From Monomorium pharaonis (taxonomy: Eukaryota; Arthropoda; Insecta; Hymenoptera; Formicidae), in the NCBI RefSeq assembly GCF_013373865.1, contig NC_050474.1, positions 17,118,042 through 17,182,041 on the forward strand: 64,000 nt of DNA, written 5' to 3'. The position numbers and the translations under genes are program-made. Under the pieces are notes generated by a model. The model made no database searches. It saw only the letters and a program-made list of their open reading frames with translations, and was not told where the DNA came from. Each line of letters starts with the position of its first letter. Within the stretch, counting starts at the first letter, position 1. Below are positions 12,744 to 22,153 of this stretch, piece by piece.

Positions 12744-13300
12744 CTATTAATAAAAAAATAAGTTAAATACAATTAAGCATATTAACAACATTCAATTTCT
12801 AGGAAACAACATTCACTGGATTATAATAACTTTATTTCATTATATTATAAAGTTATATTGTAAAATATAAATTTATGAGAGGCTTGACTATGTGTAAAAA
12901 CTAATATTCATGTTTCAGGTACTTTTTGCAATCAATTCATACATATAGTAAAACAAGAAAAACAATTATATTTTACATTTTATTTTATGTGATATTATCT
13001 TACATTGGGTTTTAGAGCTATTTTCATTTAAATGTATTTAAATACAAATTGTACTAAAAACTTAATAGGCCTGTTGTTTTAAGCTTTTCTCTTTCTTTTT
13101 AATAATTAAGAAGAAACAAACCGTATAAGAAATTCAGCTAAAAAGAACTGGCCTAATTTATCATTACATGGTTTTATCCTGAAGACATTACAACGTTAGA
13201 TAATGTACATTTAATAAACAACGTCGATTGCTGATGTTAGCAAATCTCGCTGTTGCGTTTTCAGACCAGAAAAAAAGAAACAAAGAACACAAAGACTCAC

Positions 13301-13430
13301 GTTTCCAGCAGGTGAAGCTCTTGTCTCATGGGCTCGAGAAAACGATTAACAATTTCTAGCGAAGATACACGAAATTCGTCATTACGTCGCCATCGCCGTC
13401 AACATCGAAAATACTGAAACTGTACGTTCT
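13301..13430 (-). pseudogene. p62 copy, PB1 N-terminal exon with two stop codons
   Basis: Read on the minus strand the frame gives GDVMTNFVYLR, stop, KLLIVF, stop, DKSFTCWK, then a GTGAGT donor at 13300-13295. This follows the PB1 pattern of insect p62. The two stops replace a residue expected to be glutamate (GAG to TAG at 13358-13356) and one expected to be arginine (CGA to TGA at 13328-13326). They are in the same frame, 30 bases apart. The upstream limit and initiator codon are uncertain. Confidence 0.65.
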
Positions 13431-16333
13431 TCTTTAGGGCCCAATGGATTTCCGTCCCTCCAGGGACAAAGTACCACGATTTAATTGTGCGTTTCTGGCA
13501 GGCTGCAATCGTAGCAAACAAGCGAACTTTCTAGATTCGGCTCAATTGCATCATGCGTAAAGATGCCTCTTCACGCTGACGCTTGACGCTCATTTTCAGC
13601 ATCAAGACATCTAGTCCAGTAGAATTAGCATTTTTTTGGGAAAAAATTGGTGACTCAAGTTTGACTGCGCGTAAAGCACAATTAATGTGCGTAGATTAAG
13701 ATATGCACGTTTGCCACTCGCAAAAAGCTGGGGGTTATTGCAAAATTACGGGTTGAAGTGAGGAAAAAGTAGTTTTTTGCTTGCGCCTCGTAAACTAAAA
13801 ACGGAATCAAAAAAAGTTTCAAATAAAAGTTGTAGGTATTAAGTAGATCTACAATAATAAATTTAGTTCATTAAGATCGGTCAATTAGTTTAGTTGTAAA
13901 GTTGAAAAAACCATGAAAAATGGCCATTTCTTTAATTGTTTATAACTTTCTTAAAAATTAACTCAAGCATTTGAAATTGTAGAAAAATATAGCTTTTATG
14001 ACGATAAAAAAGTGTACTAAATTTCATCAAAAAATATTAACAACTTTTTGAGTAATCTCAATTGTTTATCCAAAACGCGCTCCACTAAAATTTAATTTCT
14101 ACATTTTTGAGACCATGCACAAACCTGAACCAAAGTTTTTTCTCTTCTTAAAAAGTTGCACTATTATATATCGGTATTGCGAAATGTGTGCAATGCAATT
14201 AAGTGCCTCAAATAAACGTGTAAAAAATAAGCCTTATTAACAATTATATAACTTTTAAAATATTAACGCTATCAACATGGGGTAAAATGCATTTGAAAGG
14301 AGCAATTTTTTTTTAAATTTCAAAAAAAAGAACTTTGTCCTAGGTTACTTAGAAGCCGAGATAATTTTTTTTCTTTGAAAAATCACTGTTGCTACAGTTA
14401 TAAATATTAAGAGCTGAAATTTTGACAGCGTCTTATTAAATAGTTAAAGTATCCTTTCCAAAAAGTTCGAAGCGATTCATGAAGATTAACCACTGTAAAC
14501 GTGTTAACAAAAGCAGTATCACTCGAGAGCGGCGGCCGGCGGCATGCGCGCGCGCGCTTGTCAGCTGCTAGCGCGTGGCCAGGCGAGCGCGTACAAAATT
14601 GATCTGGCGCGTTCAAATTACTTGAATCGGCAATATCTCGGGAACTAAGCGTCCTAGAAAGACGATTTTTTTTTTTAACTGGGCTATCTCGACGAGACAA
14701 GACTAATGAGCTAAACCATTTTCTTATATCTCCTAAAATAAATGTTCTAATTAATTTTCTTCTTTTTTTAATTAATTATTTCACGCGTTAAATATGTATA
14801 AATAATTTATATATCTATGCGGCGTATGCATATGCCCTATGTTATTATAATTTAATTTTTTTATTTTTTTTGTTGCAAGGAATATGTATGTTTTTTATTT
14901 TTTTTTGCTAATTTAGTACAATTAACAAACATTTATATGTTAAAAAATTAATGTTATATTACTAATATTTAATTGTAGGTTAACGTTCATTTAATAATAA
15001 CATTAATGCAAAAATTATATTAAATTATGCAAAAAAAAATAAAGAACATACACATTCCTTGCAACAAAAGTAATAAAAAAATTAAATTATAATAACATAG
15101 GGCATATGCATACGCCGCATAGTTATATAAATTATTTATACGTATTTAACGCGTGAAATAATTAATTAAAAAAAGAAAAAAATTAATTAGAACGTTTATT
15201 TTAGAAGATATAAGAAAATGGTTTAGCTCATTAGTCTTGTCTCGTCGAGATAGCCCAGTTTAAAAAAAAAATCATCTTTCTAGGACGCTTAGTTCCCGAG
15301 ATATAGACGATTGAAGTAATTTGAACGCGCCAGATCCATTTTGTACGCGGGCGCTTGGCCACGCGGTAGCGGACGACGTGCACGCGCGCGCGTGCCGCCG
15401 GCCGCCGCTCTCGAGTGATACTACTTTTGTTAACACGTTTACAGTGGTCAATCTTCATGAATCGCTTTGAACTTTTGGGAAAGGTTACTTTAACTATTTA
15501 GTAAGACGCTGTCAAAATTTCAGCTCTTAATATTCATAACTATAGCAACAGCGATTTTTCAAAGAAAAAAAATTATCTCGGCTTCTAAGCAAGCTAGAAC
15601 AATGTTTTTTTTTTTAATTTAAGGAAAAATCGCACCTTTTAAATGCATTTTACCCCATGTTGATAGCGTTAATATTTTAAAAGTTATATAATTGTTAATA
15701 AGGCTTATTTTTTACACGTTTATTTGAGGCACTTAATTGCATTGCACACATTTCGCAATACCGATATATAATAGTGCAACTTTTTAAGAAGAGAAAAAAC
15801 TTTGGTTCAGGTTTGTGCATGGTCTCAAAAATGTAGAAATTAAATTTTAGTGGAGCGCGTTTTGGATAAACAATTGAGATTACTCGAAAAGTTGTTAATA
15901 TTTTTTGATGAAATTTAGTACACTTTTTTATCGTCATAAAAGCTATATTTTTCTACAATTTCAAATGCTTGAGTTAATTTTTAAGAAAGTTATAAACAAT
16001 TAAAAAAATGGCCATTTTTCATGGTTTTTTCAACTTCACAACTAAACTAATTGACCGATCTTAATGAACTAAATTTATTATTGTAGATCTACTTAATACC
16101 TACAACTTTTATTTGAAACTTTTTTCAATTCCGTTTTTAGTTTACGAGGCGCAAGCAAAAAACTACTTTTTCCTCACTTCAACCCGTAATTTTGCAATAA
16201 CCCCCAGCTTTTTGCGAGTGGCAAACGTGCCTATCTTAATCTACGCACATTAATTGTGCTTTACGCGCAGTCAAACCTGAGTCACCAATTTTTTCCCAAA
16301 ACGGCCCTTTTTGAAGCTAATTCTACTAGACTA

Positions 16334-16384
16334 ATCACGTGACTAAAAATAAAGATACCCATTCGTCATTTTTAGTCACGTGAT
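16334..16384. repeat. 51-bp palindrome inside the right arm of the foldback
   Basis: ATCACGTGACTAAAAAT and its reverse complement flank a short centre. The left arm of the 3.1-kb palindrome lacks this segment, going directly between the flanking sequences. It is therefore either a tiny insertion in the right arm or a deletion in the left. Its right edge supplied the CACGTGAT target of the hAT-type MITE. Confidence 0.6.
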
Positions 16385-16579
16385 CAGCGTTGCCAGACTT
16401 GATGCTCTGCCACCTAGTCGGTGTGACTCAAAGCTGTAGTGGTGGGAACGCCCACGGAAAAAGCCGTGTACGTGTGCTGCTCGGCGCTCACATGTACACG
16501 GCTTTTTCCATGTCGTTGCTACCACTACAGCTTTGCGTCACATCGATTAGGTGGCAGAGCATCAAGTCTGGCAGCGCTG
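16385..16579. mobile_element. hAT-type MITE, 195 bp, 8-bp target duplication
   Basis: The ends are CAGCGTTGCCAG and CTGGCAGCGCTG, and the inverted arms cover most of the element. A perfect 8-bp duplication CACGTGAT flanks it (16377-16384 and 16580-16587). An 8-bp duplication and CAG-type ends are the hAT superfamily signature. It is nested in the 3.1-kb palindrome and so is younger than it. The internal GTACACGGCTTTTTCC hairpin arms match closely. Confidence 0.85.
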
Positions 16580-16653
16580 CACGTGATGTCTTTTGATGCT
16601 GAAAATGAGCGTCAAGCATCAGCGTGAAAAGGCACTTTAATGCGTCCACGCAG

Positions 16654-16832
16654 GGGCTAGATTCTTGATTTTATTCGCAAAAGAAACGTATGCGCAAATA
16701 CTCTTTCAAACAGAAAAGTTGCAAGTTTATTGGTTAAAAGCCATACAACAGCCAATAAATTTCTAACTTTTCTATAAGATCAGAATTTGCGAATACGTTT
16801 CTTTTGCGAATAAATTCTCAAGAATCGAGCCC
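16654..16832. mobile_element. MITE family A, copy 1
   Basis: The foldback has ends GGGCTAGATTCTTGA and TCAAGAATCGAGCCC. The arms share ATTCGCAAAAGAAACGTAT. There is no coding capacity. Target duplication not clear. Related copies lie at 17178-17355 and 17618-17685. Confidence 0.7.
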
Positions 16833-16975
16833 TTGCTGTCTCTTTCCCTCTCTACACAACTCTCTGACGACTTGAAATGGAAAGAGACAACAGATCTCTA
16901 TCGCTCGCATAGCTTGCTGGCGTGAGCATTTGAATATTTTGAACCGGCATCACTGATGCTGACGTACGTACCGAC

Positions 16976-17138
16976 GTTTTCGACCGGGCTAAACCGAGTT
17001 GGGTTAACCCATCTCAGATTCTTATTCTTCTAGAACTGGCCAATCACAGTTATTCCATTCTTCAGAAGAATGACTGTGATTGGCTTTATGACGTCATTAA
17101 TTGCTCCTGGAGCGATTAACCAAAGACCAGTCGAAAAC
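16976..17138. mobile_element. Diverged foldback MITE with paired ATTGGC/GCCAAT
   Basis: The ends are GTTTTCGACCGG and its near-complement ending GTCGAAAAC. The core GGCCAATCACAGTTATTC pairs with GAATGACTGTGATTGGC around 17065. Arms between core and ends are imperfect. There is no coding potential. Confidence 0.55.
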
Positions 17139-17177
17139 ACTATACGTTTACACGCCGATAAGTTGGGTTTAGTATCA

Positions 17178-17355
17178 GGGGCTCGATTCTTGAATTCATT
17201 TGCAAGAGAAACGTATTTGCAAATTCTGTTCTTACAGAAAAGTTGAAAATTTATTGGCTATCGTATGGCTTTTAACCAATAAACTTGCAACTTTTCTGTT
17301 AGAGCGGGTATTTGCGCATACGTTTTCTTGCGAATGAATTCAAGAATCGAGCCCC
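17178..17355. mobile_element. MITE family A, copy 2
   Basis: GGGGCTCGATTCTTGAATTC and its complement form the ends. The arms match copy 1 (GAAACGTATTTGCAAATTC). It is directly followed by a family B MITE. Confidence 0.7.
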
Positions 17356-17359
17356 AGGG

Positions 17360-17527
17360 TGAGGGTGCGGTCCCATGGAGCAGATTATGCGGAAGCGGAA
17401 CGAGCGGATCACCAATCACAGGGCCGTTTCGACGGAATCTTTGAAAGAGTTCTATCAGAATGATCTTGCGATTGGTGATCCGCTCGATCCGTTTTCGCAT
17501 AATCCGCTTCATGGGACCGCATCCTGA
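17360..17527. mobile_element. MITE family B, copy 1
   Basis: The ends read TGAGGGTGCGGTCCCATGG and CATGGGACCGCATCCTGA. Inside, CGAGCGGATCACCAATC pairs with GATTGGTGATCCGCTCG. There is no coding capacity; open frames here are palindrome shadows. Confidence 0.7.
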
Positions 17528-17685
17528 GGTCCCATGGAGCGGATTACGCGGAAGCGGAACGAGCGGATCACCAATCACAGAATCGTTTTGACGGAATTAT
17601 TAAAAGGGTTCTATCCCACTTTTCTGTTAGAGCGGGTATTTGCGCATACGTTTTCTTGCGAATGAATTCAAGAATCGAGCCCCAG
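17528..17685. repeat. Truncated MITE B fused to truncated MITE A
   Basis: 17528-17617 is the left half of family B (starting GGTCCCATGGAGCGG), cut in its centre. It joins 17618-17685, the right part of family A (ACTTTTCTGTTAGAGCGGG to GAGCCCC). Together with the next copy this makes a duplication of the A-right/B-left junction at an offset of about 328 bp, suggesting unequal exchange between MITE copies. Confidence 0.6.
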
Positions 17686-17687
17686 GG

Positions 17688-17855
17688 TGAGGGTGCAGTC
17701 CCATGGAGCGGATTATGCGGAAGCGGAACGAGCGGATCACCAATTGCGGGATCATTCTGATAGAACTCTTTCAAAAATTCCGTCGAAACGATCCTGTGAT
17801 TGGTGATCCGCTCGTTCTGCTTCCGCATAATCCGCTCCATGGGACTGCACCCTCA
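17688..17855. mobile_element. MITE family B, copy 2
   Basis: The ends are TGAGGGTGCAGTCCCATGG and CATGGGACTGCACCCTCA, 168 bp, the same length as copy 1. This is the better preserved copy, with nearly complementary arms throughout. Confidence 0.7.
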
Positions 17856-18597
17856 CTCCTTGGCGATACAATGCGCCACGTTATAATAAATCAAGTATTT
17901 TCTGGCAAACTTTTTATAAATCTGTACAATTATTATTATGGACAATTTTTTACAAGCATAAAGTAAATATAAAAATTCAAAAAATTTTTTAATGTATGAA
18001 TTTACTTTTGGCCAACATGTACGCTTCTTATTTAAAAAGTATGTCATATTAAACAAATTAGCTTTAACATTTTAAACAATATTATAAGTGTTAGATTTAA
18101 TAAAATTACTATTTTTTTTCACATTAAATTTATTTCACATTAAATTTATTTCACATTACGTAAATATTGTTACTCAATGTGTATATGTATGTATTGTTTG
18201 TGGTCTTAGCTCAACTGTACAACAAAATCTTGCATGGAAACGCAAGGATCCAAACAAGATGTAACACAACTTGCAATAAAGAAAATAATGAATCAATCGG
18301 AATCCTCTCCGGCACGATACCACTGTGGTAGGTCAAAGAATTGTAGACACTCTCTTCGCAGGCTGCGCTCGTCGTTCAGGGAATGCAGGTGACGTTCATC
18401 TTGACAAATGGGGAAGAGGCGTGTCGATGTTGAAAAAAAAGGATTTTGAACAGGATACAACTTGGTTGGAATGATTCTGTTATTTGTTGCAGGGATCCTC
18501 CTTGGGGTGTTGATCGTTGCCTTCTCGGAAGTTATCAGCATTGGCTGTCAAAATTAGAAAACAAAAAAAGGGGAAGGTAATGACTACCAGGGAGCGT
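17856..18597. other. Spacer with a hydrophobic 28-codon frame
   Basis: Mostly AT-rich with a GC-richer part from 18290. On the plus strand 18471-18557 encodes a very hydrophobic peptide (MILLFVAGILLGVLIVAFSE), with a good acceptor TTATTTGTTGCAG ending at 18492. This could be a last-exon membrane segment, but no partner exon was found. Confidence 0.25.
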
Positions 18598-18779
18598 ATA
18601 CTGTAACCTCGAAGGTGATTGAGTGATCGACCTGAGTTAGTATACCTCGAAAAGATGGAAAATGATACTGTATCCTCGAGGGTGACAGAGACGTCGACCC
18701 GAGCTAGTATACTTCAACGAAGAGAATTATCGATACTGTAACCTCGAGGGTGATGCGAGAATCAACCCGAGCTAGTATC
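18598..18779. repeat. 67-68 bp tandem repeat, about 2.7 units
   Basis: Units start at 18598, 18665 and 18733 with ATACTGTA, then CCTCGA and GGTGA, and end near GAGCTAGTATA. Units differ at several positions. The repeated stretches CTCGAGGGTGA and ACCCGAGCTAGTAT are the most conserved. Confidence 0.75.
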
Positions 18780-20005
18780 TTATTATTGCGTTTATTAACA
18801 TCTTCGGAGAGATTGTAATTAATGTTATCTCGAAAGAACGTAACAAATGACTCGAATTGAATTCCGGGCACATCTATTCGTGCTCATGCTATAGCTCTCA
18901 AGGAGCGTACCGAGACGTGCGTAAAAATGGCCATCCAACAGTCTTAACGCACCTCGCGACCGTACCCGCATTTGTCCAACGTGACCTTATGTAATTGATT
19001 AGAGTGAAGGGATAGGAAAGTACCTGAATAGGAGGTGGTGACTCTCTCGACCGCGAGGCCAAGTTAAATGACTTGTGTTATTCGGGAGGGGGAAGGGATT
19101 GCGTCCGAGCGCCCTGAGATTTCGACGAATCAATAGTAGAGAAATCCTCTGACTCAATCCCCGAACTTTGGAGAATTCCGAAGAACACAGACGAGAAGCT
19201 CGATTTCCAGGAACTCCTCTCTCGAACTCCAGCTGAAAAACCATCTTCAACATGCACACACAACAGGAACCTACTGAAAGCCGCATCAAGCAAATCAACA
19301 ACTTCCACGCGCGCTCACCCAACGCCTGCGACTCCGCTCGCACGGCGCCTACACCCGACCGAGCTGACGCCGCTCGCACTCTCAGGACCGTGCGAGCTCT
19401 TTTTAACATGTTCCCGCAACACAATGTGAAAAAATAGTGGTTTTTTTCGTCGGAACAAAAATATAAAAAATTTTTATTAATCCTATCTAAAAAAAGGCAT
19501 GTAAAGTCGATTGCTCGCATTTCTCGAAGTTTATTGTTGTCGCTTTTCCGCGATGCCGATTAGTCCTCTCGCTGCGCTTACTTCGTGTTGCAAGAGTAGC
19601 TGTCATTGCGACTGAATTTTGACAGCTGTTAAATTTGTATAGATATTATATCTATACAATTATCGTTGTGATTTATTTTTAAAAAGTAAAAAGTAAAAAG
19701 TCAAGTAGCGCGCGCAAAGCGCGCGTCTGGGTGTCTAGTGTAAAGAAAAAAGATAAGAACATGTGAAATTCATATGTTTTTTGGACGCCGATGAAAGTGG
19801 AGGAACAAAAGAAATACATAAACGTTCAGGTCTCTCGGTTGACTGAACGTTCAGATTAGCGTTGGTTGATTGACGGCAGATAAAAAAATATATATTGTTT
19901 ATAAATTTAGTTGTACCAAGATGTGGCATGTATTTGGAAGCCCTTTCGATTGGAAATATCATTTAGATACTTCTGCGGATTTTTTTCTTATTATGCAGAA
20001 ATGAC
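18780..20005. other. Spacer with GC-rich block and small hairpin
   Basis: 18850-19420 is GC-rich with frames on both strands (the longest 173 codons, minus, 19520-18999) but no recognised protein. Around 19690 an AAAAAGT triplet repeat is followed by a GCGCGC-CAAA-GCGCGC hairpin (about 19709-19726). An unannotated exon or old retroelement remains possible in the GC-rich part. Confidence 0.35.
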
Positions 20006-20008
20006 TAA

Positions 20009-20129
20009 GGTTGGGTTCGGAGAGCACGCTTTTGGCGCTGTGAGCGTACTTTATCTTTCTTCGACATTCATTGAGCAACAAGGATAGAATGATACTTTTA
20101 GCGCTAATAGCGTCTCCCCGAACCCAGCC
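20009..20129. mobile_element. 121-bp MITE with TAA target duplication
   Basis: The ends are GGTTGGGTTCGG and CCGAACCCAGCC, flanked on both sides by TAA (20006-20008 and 20130-20132). The 3-bp TWA duplication suggests PIF/Harbinger. The arms beyond the first 15 bp are diverged. Confidence 0.7.
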
Positions 20130-20260
20130 TAAGATAAAACAGGAATAAACAATTCAAAACATGTCTCTTCTTATAAGCATAAGGGTGAAAGAGAAACAAA
20201 AGAAAAACATGAATGTACAGGTTTAACGACGGTTATGGGTAAATAAGATATTAATGTATA

Positions 20261-20653
20261 TACAGGGTGTCCCAAAACATGTGGGTCAACGCTTGTAAAA
20301 AGGCAGAAGGAATCGGGATAAACATAAAAGTACAATATTATCTTGACATTAGGTCCACCAATAATCGAAATATTAACGTATGGAATCTGCAAATAATCTA
20401 ATCAATTTCTATCGTAATTGTGAACAATAAATTAATGAAAGCTTATCGTACATTCACGATAGATCTTTTCTTCCATGTTATAACTCGAGCTCTTCCCTCG
20501 GCGCGCTCTCATTCGCATAATTTGAAAAATTAATACCTCAATTATTGATGGACCTAACCCAAGACCCAACCAAAGACAATATTAGACTTTTTTCCTCTCG
20601 ATCTCTTCTACCTTTTTACAAACGTTGACCCACATGTTTTGGAACACCCTGTA
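20261..20653. mobile_element. TA-flanked MITE with TACAGGGTG ends
   Basis: The left end TACAGGGTGTCCCAAAACAT and right end ATGTTTTGGAACACCCTGTA form terminal repeats of roughly 45 bp that continue to GTTGACCCACAT and TTTTTACAA. Flanking TATA on both sides fits a TA target, the Tc1/mariner pattern. The 390-bp interior has no transposase. Whether the boundary T-A belongs to the element or to the duplication cannot be decided. Confidence 0.75.
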
Positions 20654-20655
20654 TA

Positions 20656-20877
20656 CACTGAAAAAAAATACTAGATTCAAATAAATATTTCTTTGAATAG
20701 TGCTAATAACATATTTTATAAAAAATCAATAATTTTTTTTTTTAAACAAGTACTAGTTTTTTATAATTTAGAAAATATTACTTGTTTGAAATAAATATTA
20801 TTGATTTTCTATAAAATGTGTTATTAACACTATTCAAAGAAATATTTATTTGTATCTAGCAATTTTTTTTCTCAGTG
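20656..20877. mobile_element. 222-bp foldback MITE with CACTGA ends
   Basis: The ends CACTGAAAAAAAATACTAG and CTAGCAATTTTTTTTCTCAGTG are inverted, and the arms share CAAATAAATATTTCTTTGAATAGTG-type sequence. TA flanks both ends (20654-20655 and 20878-20879). The left TA is shared with the preceding MITE, so the two elements abut. Confidence 0.75.
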
Positions 20878-21369
20878 TATATAATATATATAATATGCCT
20901 ATATGTGTTTATACTAGTTTCTTTTCTTTTGTGAAATTTTTGTCCGACATAAAAAATAAATTGTTTAATATAAAAAAATAATAGTCATACTGAAAAGACA
21001 AAAAAAAAACACTATTTAAAGAAATGCTAAAGAGCAAATTTCGACAAGACTCTATAACAGAACTAACCGTCATAATAGAACTAAAAATGTTAATAAATAA
21101 ACGCTTCAGCTATTATTAATTTTAGCAGTACTGTCTAAATAGACGGACATCAGTTATTATCATTAATTTTTATCGTTTAAATAGATGCATCTAGTGCTAA
21201 TAATTTTACCAATACCATCTAAGTAGACGGATCAGGCATTAATAAATAAATTATATTAATTTAATTATATTATAGAATGTGAATAATATACGCCCATGTC
21301 CATATGTGTGTATCTATTATTATACTTCACTGCATTTATTTATTATAAAATATATTTACTATTTTAATA

Positions 21370-21850
21370 GACGAGATGGTATTATGGCCACTGTAGAAAA
21401 TATGGCTACTCGTATTATCTACAGTGGCCATAATACCACCTTCTCCAATCGTTAAGTTTCAATTAAAAATATTAATTATTAACAAAGTTATTGCATAAAA
21501 TGTAAATGACTGGCTATATTACCACCTTTTCCTCTATATAAACGTGCGATCTGATACGTTGTAATGTACGTGTAACCTCTTGTCACACAGTGTTGTTTTG
21601 GGGAATGTTCAACACTAAGCTCCTAGTTCTGGCGCCCGAACAGTGTACGCACACAAAAGACGTGAGCGCACATAACGTGACCACAGATTACTATTAATCT
21701 GTGACGTAACTACCATCGGGGTCGATGCGCGGCGGCGTCTTGACGTGATGGAAAGGTAAGAGGCAAGACGTGCAGTTATCCGTACTTTACTGCTCTTCTG
21801 CGTTTCGCCGCACCGCATTGTCGAGATGGCCGCTAAATTTATCACTCACA
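21370..21850 (+). mobile_element. LTR retroelement 5' fragment (LTR, primer-binding site, leader)
   Basis: A TATA box (TATATAA, 21536-21542) lies upstream of a sequence ending near GTTCAACA. TGGCGCCCGAACAG follows at 21630-21643, a primer-binding site of the tRNA-Lys type. Downstream is a GC-richer leader with a GGTAAG donor-like site near 21765 and an ATG near 21825, before the sequence returns to AT-rich DNA. A near-perfect stem GGTATTATGGCCACTGTAGA at 21378-21397 pairs with 21419-21438, and a second (CACAGATTA/TAATCTGTG) lies at 21682-21703. No gag, pol or env is present and the second LTR is missing, so it is a defective remnant. LTR limits are approximate. Confidence 0.6.
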
Positions 21851-22153
21851 TGAATAAATATGTCAACAAATAACATAACAATTTTAAAAAGAATATTTAC
21901 ATTTTTGTGTTACTAATTTTTTTCTTCACTAATTAAAAATTATATAAAGGTTGTAATATTTTCTAAATTTTAATAAACATAAAATTTTAATAAATATAAA
22001 ATATGTTTTCCGGAAAATCTGCTTCAAAAAGATTTTTATTTAACCTAGCGATAGTTTTTCTCGCACGAATAAGCATCAAAAAACAGTAGAATCAGAAATG
22101 CAAATACAAAGTGTAACAATTTGTGAAATATATGTACATATTTAATTTTTAGT

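Larger units (their letters stand above)
10926..13430 (-). pseudogene. p62/sequestosome-1 (ref(2)P) copy, three exons, disrupted
   Basis: p62 is a selective-autophagy receptor. It oligomerises through PB1, binds LC3/Atg8 through its LIR and captures ubiquitinated cargo through its UBA domain. All parts are recognisable here in order: PB1 split over two exons, a ZZ zinc finger, an acidic LIR (EEWSMI) and a C-terminal UBA (GDIYKALDVIY in a shifted frame). Splice phases agree between exons. Lesions are TAG at 13358-13356 and TGA at 13328-13326 in the PB1 exon, one extra base in the A7 run at 12596-12590, and one missing base in the A4 run at 10981-10978. Retained introns argue for DNA-level duplication rather than retroposition. 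The start codon is not found. Alternatives are assembly errors at the two homopolymers, or a shortened protein expressed only from the middle exon. Confidence 0.75.
13558..16639. mobile_element. 3.1-kb palindromic foldback element
   Basis: Two arms of about 1.37 kb run in opposite directions with a short AT-rich centre (about 14925-15010). The ends read TAAAGATGCC at 13558 and GGCACTTTA at 16639, flanked by ATGCG at 13553-13557 and 16640-16644, which looks like a 5-bp target duplication. Matching landmarks include GACGCTTGACGCTCATTTTC near both ends and the GC-rich CGGCGGCCGGCGGCA patch near 14530 and 15400. Open frames in the arms are not conserved: a frame at 15937-15695 has CGA where the left arm has the stop TGA. 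No transposase is present. The extra length of the right arm is explained by later insertions at 16334-16587. Confidence 0.85.

Noticed and set aside
14407..14700. 97-codon frame across the GC-rich patch of the left arm
   Set aside because: No domain; the mirrored right arm sequence differs in length in the CGCGCG run, breaking the frame.
15695..15937. 80-codon frame in the right arm of the 3.1-kb palindrome
   Set aside because: The matching position of the left arm has a TGA stop, so the frame is not conserved between arms.
17258..17966. Three overlapping frames with repeated peptide HNPLHGTAPS-like words
   Set aside because: They translate the inverted arms of MITE families A and B in both directions and are not a protein repeat.
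18999..19520. 173-codon minus-strand frame with an overlapping 76-codon frame
   Set aside because: No recognised domain, and it runs across a composition change; kept only as a GC-rich block.
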